Shown here: one piece after another, positions 6,979 through 10,363 of the stretch
Layout of the letters: each line of letters begins with the position of its first letter
How positions within the stretch are numbered: the stretch's first letter is position 1
Source of the DNA: Bacteroidaceae bacterium
GTDB lineage: Bacteria; Bacteroidota; Bacteroidia; Bacteroidales; Bacteroidaceae
DNA length: 10,363 bases
Direction: 5' to 3'
Assembly: GCA_016284115.1 (NCBI GenBank)
Contig: JAEEOD010000366.1
Coordinates: 1-10,363 of the forward strand
Notes under the pieces: generated by a model
Told to the model about the DNA's origin: nothing
Database searches by the model: none
Seen by the model: the letters and a program-made list of their open reading frames with translations, nothing else
Translations under genes and position numbers: made by a program

Positions 6979-8061
6979 ATGTCAAGAAAAGAGAAGGGCG
7001 TAGAGGTTTCTCCTGCAGGGCCTGTTACTAAGACATCCGAGGGAAAAGAGCTTAAAAGGAAAATTCCTAAAGCTCTTATGGGTGGCAGCAAAGAGATTTG
7101 CCGTCCTCATTATTATGGTATTTATACTAATGCGGCTCAGATAAACGGTTCCAGAAGGAAACCCCAGCTGCTCTTCAACAAACTTGACAAAGACACTCAA
7201 GCTCAATATGAAGCCTTAGCAAGAAAAATGAACGTAAGTGAGACTGTAAGTATGTATAATACTCACGGAGAACAAATCATTCTTGATAAGACAAAAAGGT
7301 TCATCATAATGGTTCTTTTGGAAATGTATAACGAACAGGTGATAAACAATTCCGACTTTAACGACCCAAATTTCATGATGGACAAAAGTGGGCATTTTGG
7401 CCGGATTTACACAACGGCATATGGACTTGCATGTAGAATTTACAATACCAATAAGCCAGGAACAAAGGCTGATGCTATAATGAAGCACATCCGTCAACTT
7501 GCAGGAATAAAAACATCCAAAGATGATGACCCCAATAAATGGCGCGGAATGCTTGTTTATAAAGCGCCTAATAGTAGAACAGGTGAAATCGAAACAACTA
7601 TGATGTATGATTATCTAATTACTCTTGGAGCTACAATTAACAAACGGGAAGCGTTCGGTTTCATAAAGTTGCATGAAGCATTCTTAGCAAATATTTCTAA
7701 GGTATATATCCATTCATTACCGACGTCCTTCAAACTGGCGGAATATTACAAATACAGGATACCACCACAGTCAGCTATCACTCTCGACCAAATGCTAAAA
7801 CGAGCTGGCAGCATGGGGAATAGGTATTTAAAAATATACGTGTCCCTTTTATATGAAACTCTGGCACACGAACGATATACATGCAGGAACTATGCTGCCT
7901 GTGAGAAAATAGCATTAGATGCTATCAAAGCATGTGAATATACTGGAATTCTAATGAGTTACAAAGTGATAGACGGAGCAACGGGTGAAAGAATGTATGA
8001 GTTGGAGATCAACAAAGACTTTTTTCCAAGAAAACAGGATGTTACAAGTATTGTTAAATAA
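6979..8061 (+). CDS. Putative replication initiator protein
   Basis: I do not recognise the 360-aa family with certainty. The call rests mainly on position: it follows the primase-helicase gene by 9 bp and ends just before an iteron array, where plasmid initiator genes usually lie. The protein is basic at the start (RKEKGVEV, KELKRKIPK) and then largely helical. Segments such as IKLHEAFLANISKVYIHSL and ITLDQMLKRAG, followed by YLKIYVSLLYETLAHERY, are compatible with winged-helix folds. No transmembrane segment or nuclease motif is visible. Its DNA is more AT-rich than the primase gene. The ATG at 6979 follows a TTAAGAAATAG leader that recurs before 10079. Alternatives are another origin-binding or regulatory protein. 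Confidence 0.5.
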   Translation: MSRKEKGVEVSPAGPVTKTSEGKELKRKIPKALMGGSKEICRPHYYGIYTNAAQINGSRRKPQLLFNKLDKDTQAQYEALARKMNVSETVSMYNTHGEQIILDKTKRFIIMVLLEMYNEQVINNSDFNDPNFMMDKSGHFGRIYTTAYGLACRIYNTNKPGTKADAIMKHIRQLAGIKTSKDDDPNKWRGMLVYKAPNSRTGEIETTMMYDYLITLGATINKREAFGFIKLHEAFLANISKVYIHSLPTSFKLAEYYKYRIPPQSAITLDQMLKRAGSMGNRYLKIYVSLLYETLAHERYTCRNYAACEKIALDAIKACEYTGILMSYKVIDGATGERMYELEINKDFFPRKQDVTSIVK

Positions 8062-8112
8062 TATATGTATGGTTAATCTGAGTTTATTTTCTATAGACGT
8101 CTTGGGGAGCAG

Positions 8113-8238
8113 ATACCCCAAAAGAATGCGCAAACACAGTGTTAATATCCCCCCAAAATGCGCAGATACCCCAAGTAAATGCGCAGGAATCAAATTAATA
8201 CCCCACAAAAATGCGCAGATACCCCAAAGGAATGCGCA
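8113..8238 (+). repeat. Five 20-bp iterons
   Basis: The consensus is ATAcCCC-N5-AATGCGCA. Copies lie at 8113-8132, 8145-8164, 8166-8185, 8198-8217 and 8219-8238, all in the same orientation. Only the second deviates in the left block (ATATCCC). Starts are spaced 32, 21, 32 and 21 bp apart: copies 2-3 and 4-5 are separated by a single G, and 12-bp spacers separate the other neighbours. The first spacer contains AACAC-A-GTGTT (8133-8143). They are the likely binding sites of the 6979-8061 product. Confidence 0.92.
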
Positions 8239-8258
8239 AATGGTTGCCGTAACCATTT
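8238..8258 (+). promoter_or_regulatory. 8-bp dyad next to the last iteron
   Basis: AAATGGTT (8238-8245) and AACCATTT (8251-8258) form a perfect inverted repeat around GCCGT. It begins on the last base of iteron 5. It could be a protein dimer site or a small hairpin marking the border between iterons and the AT-rich region. Confidence 0.6.
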
Positions 8259-8344
8259 ACACCCCAATAACTTATGTTCTATTTATAGAAAACGAAATAA
8301 TTTATATAATACTTAGTAATAAACTAAGTAATTATAGAAATACA

Positions 8345-8386
8345 GAAACAGCCGCCCAAAATTTTGGGGATTTTGGGGGCTGTTTC
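8345..8386 (+). other. Long imperfect stem-loop in the origin region
   Basis: GAAACAGCC (8345-8353) pairs with GGCTGTTTC (8378-8386). After one bulged G (8354), CCCAAAA (8355-8361) pairs with TTTTGGG (8371-8377), giving a 16-bp stem with a 9-nt loop. The inner part can instead form the perfect palindrome CCCAAAATTTTGGG (8355-8368). There is no T-run after it, so a simple terminator is unlikely. A priming or single-strand initiation structure is possible. Confidence 0.65.
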
Positions 8387-8451
8387 CTCGCGGCGGTTTC
8401 GGACGTTATGAAGAGACTTTCTTTGATATCAACACTTAAGAAATCATTAAA

Positions 8452-8979
8452 ATGAGGTTTAAAAAACAACATTGTATGTCGAAGACAATTGATCAATTGA
8501 AAGAGCAGACGGCACAGTACGCTATTGAGCATATCACTGGTAGGGGTATGTACACAGGTATTACCAGTCTCCGTGATTCATTCAACGAGCTGTGCGAGGC
8601 CATGAATGCCAACGAGTTCAATCCAGATGATCTCAGCTTTGAGATAGAAAATCTGGCTGAGAACTTGAAAAAGGAGCCTTGGGTTTCTGAGATAGCTGGT
8701 AAGGGTAGCATGATAACATTGCCAATGGAGGATATTGACCTTATTGTGAATAATTTCATCTGTGAATACTGGCTGATGCGTCCAGAAGAGGTCACTATGA
8801 AGCATGTGGCCGATGTTCTGAAGGTGGCAGACCCACTCAGTCACCGCCATCTTGTAGGCCAGAAGATTGCCGCTAACTGTATTCACGCGCTCGACAAGGA
8901 GCAACTGCAGCGTCTCGATGGAATACTGAGAGACATTGAAATGAATCCTAAAATTAGTTATATACAATCAATTAGTTAA
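8452..8979 (+). CDS. Hypothetical protein, unrecognised
   Basis: The 175-aa soluble, acidic protein has no motif I recognise, no signal peptide and no membrane segment. It is mostly helical by appearance, with polar runs such as FEIENLAENLKKEPWVSEI and HRHLVGQKIAANCIHALDKEQLQRLDGILRDIE. The start is uncertain. ATG 8452 follows a TTAAGAAAT leader like those of two other genes here and overlaps the stop of a 15-codon ORF; ATG 8476 (MSKTIDQLKEQ) is the alternative. The last nine codons run through the first nonamer repeats, so its C-terminus (KISYIQSIS) is repeat-encoded. It precedes parA by 12 bp and is probably co-transcribed with it. A partition or copy-control role would be guesswork. Confidence 0.72.
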   Translation: MRFKKQHCMSKTIDQLKEQTAQYAIEHITGRGMYTGITSLRDSFNELCEAMNANEFNPDDLSFEIENLAENLKKEPWVSEIAGKGSMITLPMEDIDLIVNNFICEYWLMRPEEVTMKHVADVLKVADPLSHRHLVGQKIAANCIHALDKEQLQRLDGILRDIEMNPKISYIQSIS

Positions 8980-8988
8980 TTTAGTGCT
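8953..8988 (+). repeat. Nonamer repeat array 1 (4 units)
   Basis: Four consecutive 9-mers read ATTAGTTAT, ATACAATCA, ATTAGTTAA and TTTAGTGCT. They end 3 bp before the parA ATG. The third unit contains the stop codon of the preceding gene. Confidence 0.6.
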
Positions 8989-8991
8989 ATT

Positions 8992-9618
8992 ATGGCAAAA
9001 ATTATTGTTATATCAAATTCAAAGGGCGGTACAGGAAAGAGTACGCTCTGTATGCAGTTCGCAAATTATTTAGCATCCCAAGGCAAAAAAGTTAGTGTTC
9101 TTGATTGCGACGAAGGTCAGTCTGTTGTGGAACTCCGTCAGATGGAACTCCGTCAGAGTGAAGACGCAATCATTCCCTGGGAAGTTTACAATGCCACCTC
9201 TAACTCTCGTACTTTCGTTGAGAGAGCGAGAACCATGGGAGATGTATATGTTCTTGTTGATTGTCCGGGTTCTCTAAACCCCAATCTCCTACCCTTTTTC
9301 CAGAATGCAGATGCGATTATTATACCTTTCCGATATGACGATGTCGTTGTGTTACGTACTATGACTTTTGTGAAGGTTCTCAATGCAGCCTGTATAACTG
9401 CAAAGAAGTTATTCTTGCCTAACTATATTGACGTCCGCGTCAAGAATCCCAACGAAGAGTCAATACGAGAAATGTTTCGCAAGGTCGGGTCGATTCTTCC
9501 TCGAATCAAGCAGGGCGTGGCCATACAAAGAGTATCTACTCTGAGACCTATTGATACATATCAGCATAAGGCAATTATGTACACTATTGAAGAGGTACTA
9601 AAAGCGGTTAATCCTTAG
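8992..9618 (+). CDS. parA: ParA-family (Soj/MinD-like) ATPase
   Basis: This 208-aa P-loop ATPase has a deviant Walker A, KGGTGKST (residues 11-18, signature K11 and catalytic K16). Walker A' is VLDCDEGQS (D38, D40) and Walker B is VLVDCPG (D90). ParA ATPases move or position plasmid DNA using nucleoid-bound gradients, usually with a centromere-binding partner. In Bacteroides conjugative transposons a ParA-like protein (TraA) also opens the transfer operon, so either role fits. There is no N-terminal DNA-binding domain, so it is the short (type Ib-like) form. Residues about 46-55 carry a five-residue duplication, VELRQ-MELRQ, from a 14-bp direct repeat at 9128-9141 and 9143-9156. Nonamer arrays flank the gene on both sides. 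Confidence 0.92.
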   Translation: MAKIIVISNSKGGTGKSTLCMQFANYLASQGKKVSVLDCDEGQSVVELRQMELRQSEDAIIPWEVYNATSNSRTFVERARTMGDVYVLVDCPGSLNPNLLPFFQNADAIIIPFRYDDVVVLRTMTFVKVLNAACITAKKLFLPNYIDVRVKNPNEESIREMFRKVGSILPRIKQGVAIQRVSTLRPIDTYQHKAIMYTIEEVLKAVNP

Positions 9619-9694
9619 TTCAATGAGTGCATTCAGTATAATTAGTGGCATAAACACTTTTATTTAATTCAACTAAAGTAGTTCAATTAGTTAA
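9614..9694 (+). repeat. Nonamer repeat array 2 (9 units, degenerate)
   Basis: The 81 bp between parA and the next gene divides into nine 9-mers in one phase. Six have AGT at positions 4-6: CTTAGTTCA, ATGAGTGCA, TTCAGTATA, ATTAGTGGC, then AGTAGTTCA and ATTAGTTAA at the right end. The three in the middle (9650-9676) have decayed. The array overlaps the parA stop codon. Confidence 0.55.
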
Positions 9695-9701
9695 TAGCAA
9701 T

Positions 9702-10025
9702 ATGGCAAAGAATGATAACAAGTCAGCATTGTCAACAAGTACGTTTGGCGAAATAAATACAGACAAAGCACCAGAGCAGATGGGACTCGAGTCTCTTGGT
9801 ATAAAAAATCGCTCCACAAAGGGTGCAGCGGCTGGTTGCAAGCCTGGATCTATTAGGCATACATACGTTATGCCATTAGAAATGATAAGCAAACTAAAAG
9901 CCATTGCTGGTTATTTCGGGAAGCCAGAAGTAGGAATAGTATTGGAGATCCTTCAAAAGGGTATAGCTGACTACGAGGCCCTGTATGGTTCTTGTGTATC
10001 AGACATTAACAGAGGTAATAGTTAA
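9702..10025 (+). CDS. Small hypothetical protein, possible ParA partner or transfer protein
   Basis: I do not recognise the 107-aa product. The first 45 residues are polar and look disordered (NDNKSALSTSTFGEINTDK). The rest (about 46-98) is compact: a basic stretch, KPGSIRHTYVMP, then LEMISKLKAIAGYFGKPEVG and VLEILQKGIADYEALYG. A short strand followed by two helices resembles ribbon-helix-helix proteins. In ParA operons a small DNA-binding protein often follows the ATPase, and in Bacteroides transfer operons small DUF3408 proteins follow TraA. Both are only analogies. ATG 9702 lies 7 bp after the second nonamer array, and the stop codon is part of the third. Confidence 0.68.
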   Translation: MAKNDNKSALSTSTFGEINTDKAPEQMGLESLGIKNRSTKGAAAGCKPGSIRHTYVMPLEMISKLKAIAGYFGKPEVGIVLEILQKGIADYEALYGSCVSDINRGNS

Positions 10026-10079
10026 TTTAGTAACAATAGTTATATTAGTTCAATTAGTTAATTTATTAAGAAATAGACA
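10017..10079 (+). repeat. Nonamer repeat array 3 (7 units)
   Basis: Seven consecutive 9-mers run from the stop of the preceding gene to the next ATG: AATAGTTAA, TTTAGTAAC, AATAGTTAT, ATTAGTTCA, ATTAGTTAA, TTTATTAAG, AAATAGACA. The first five are close to ATTAGTTAA; the last two are decayed and form the leader of the next gene. Confidence 0.72.
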
Positions 10080-10363
10080 TGAGCAAACAAGTTAAGATTA
10101 AAGTTGATGCTGTCGCGTTTGAATATAGCAGCAAGATATGGGCAGCAATCACTGGTATTGACCCTCCTAAGGTAACTCTCAGGCTCTCTAAAGGTGAAGG
10201 ATTACCAAACAAAGAGGATGCTGCTATAGTAGCCAAGTTAGACCAGTTATTAATTGCTATTGAGGATTTCAAACCTTTAACACTCATGAACGGCGAAGAT
10301 GGGGCCACCTATCGTAGCCAGATTGCAATGTGGCATAAACATCTGTTATCTATAAAGAAGAGG
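10079..10363 (+). CDS. Hypothetical protein, truncated by the window end
   Basis: An ORF opens at ATG 10079 and stays open for 95 codons to the window edge. It begins MSKQVKIKVDAVAFEYSSKIW and continues through PPKVTLRLSKGEGLPNKEDA and MNGEDGATYRSQIAMWHKHL. Lysine-rich and soluble in appearance, it shows no motif I can name. The start is supported by a leader (TTAAGAAATAG, 4 bp before ATG in phase with the repeats) almost identical to that of the 6979 gene. It directly follows the third nonamer array and is likely part of the same rightward operon as parA. Confidence 0.7.
   Translation, partial: MSKQVKIKVDAVAFEYSSKIWAAITGIDPPKVTLRLSKGEGLPNKEDAAIVAKLDQLLIAIEDFKPLTLMNGEDGATYRSQIAMWHKHLLSIKKR

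Larger units (their letters stand above)
8062..8451 (+). other. Probable origin of replication (oriV)
   Basis: This 390-bp gap between the putative initiator gene and the next gene holds no credible gene longer than a 15-codon leader. In order it contains five iterons (8113-8238), an 8-bp dyad (8238-8258), an AT-rich stretch (about 8259-8344) with two small palindromes, and a long stem-loop (8345-8386). The palindromes are TTCTAT-TT-ATAGAA at 8277-8290 and TACTTAG-N7-CTAAGTA at 8310-8330. Iterons next to an AT-rich, easily melted stretch is the standard layout of a theta-replicating plasmid origin. I saw no consensus DnaA box. Confidence 0.72.

Noticed and set aside
7951..8256. 101-codon minus-strand frame with a repeated ICAFLWG peptide
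   Set aside because: The peptide repeat is the iteron read backwards; the frame also runs into the 6979-8061 gene.
8062..8451. CRISPR-like interpretation of the repeats
   Set aside because: The repeats are 20 bp with alternating 1- and 12-bp spacers, which fits iterons, and no cas gene is present.
7985..8455. 156-codon plus-strand frame across the end of the putative initiator gene and the iterons
   Set aside because: It overlaps a better-supported gene in another frame, and its sequence is dictated by the iterons and palindromes.

Overview
The window looks like the left part of an integrated mobile element in a member of the Bacteroidales, perhaps Prevotellaceae. Three things support this: promoters of the Bacteroidetes type (TTTG / TAnnTTTG), A-rich leaders without Shine-Dalgarno sequences, and gene families typical of Bacteroidetes mobile DNA. 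The genus is an inference; no host marker gene is complete here.

Left edge (1-394). Bases 1-48 can be read as the last 15 codons of a rightward host gene, followed by a strong intrinsic terminator (60-93). Next, on the minus strand, come the last 17 nt of a tRNA, best matching tRNA-Pro (99-115). This is the usual scar of an element integrated into a tRNA 3' end. The following 280 bp hold repeated AACTT motifs, which may be integrase arm sites, and two facing promoter-like sequences.

Integration module (395-4350). A DUF1016/YhcG-type PDDEXK nuclease gene lies 2 bp upstream of a full-length tyrosine recombinase gene. The recombinase gene converges on a leftward gene for a tandem helix-turn-helix regulator. 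A divergent control region with six TTATC/GATAA half-sites separates that regulator from a rightward gene for a small excisionase-like MerR/HTH_17 protein.

Replication module (4369-8451). The excisionase-like gene leads into a gene for a TOPRIM primase / DnaB-like helicase fusion and then a putative replication initiator. Immediately after the initiator lies a 390-bp non-coding origin. It has five 20-bp iterons in a 32/21/32/21-bp spacing, an 8-bp dyad, an AT-rich palindromic stretch and a long stem-loop.

Partition or transfer-leader module (8452-10363). An unrecognised 175-aa protein, a ParA-type ATPase, an unrecognised 107-aa protein and a truncated ORF follow, all rightward. The gaps before the last three are built of degenerate 9-bp repeats (consensus near ATTAGTTAA).

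Taken together, this reads as an element that integrates at a tRNA gene yet carries a plasmid-style replicon: primase-helicase, initiator, iterons and ParA. The right end, any mobilisation or conjugation genes and the second attachment site are outside the window.
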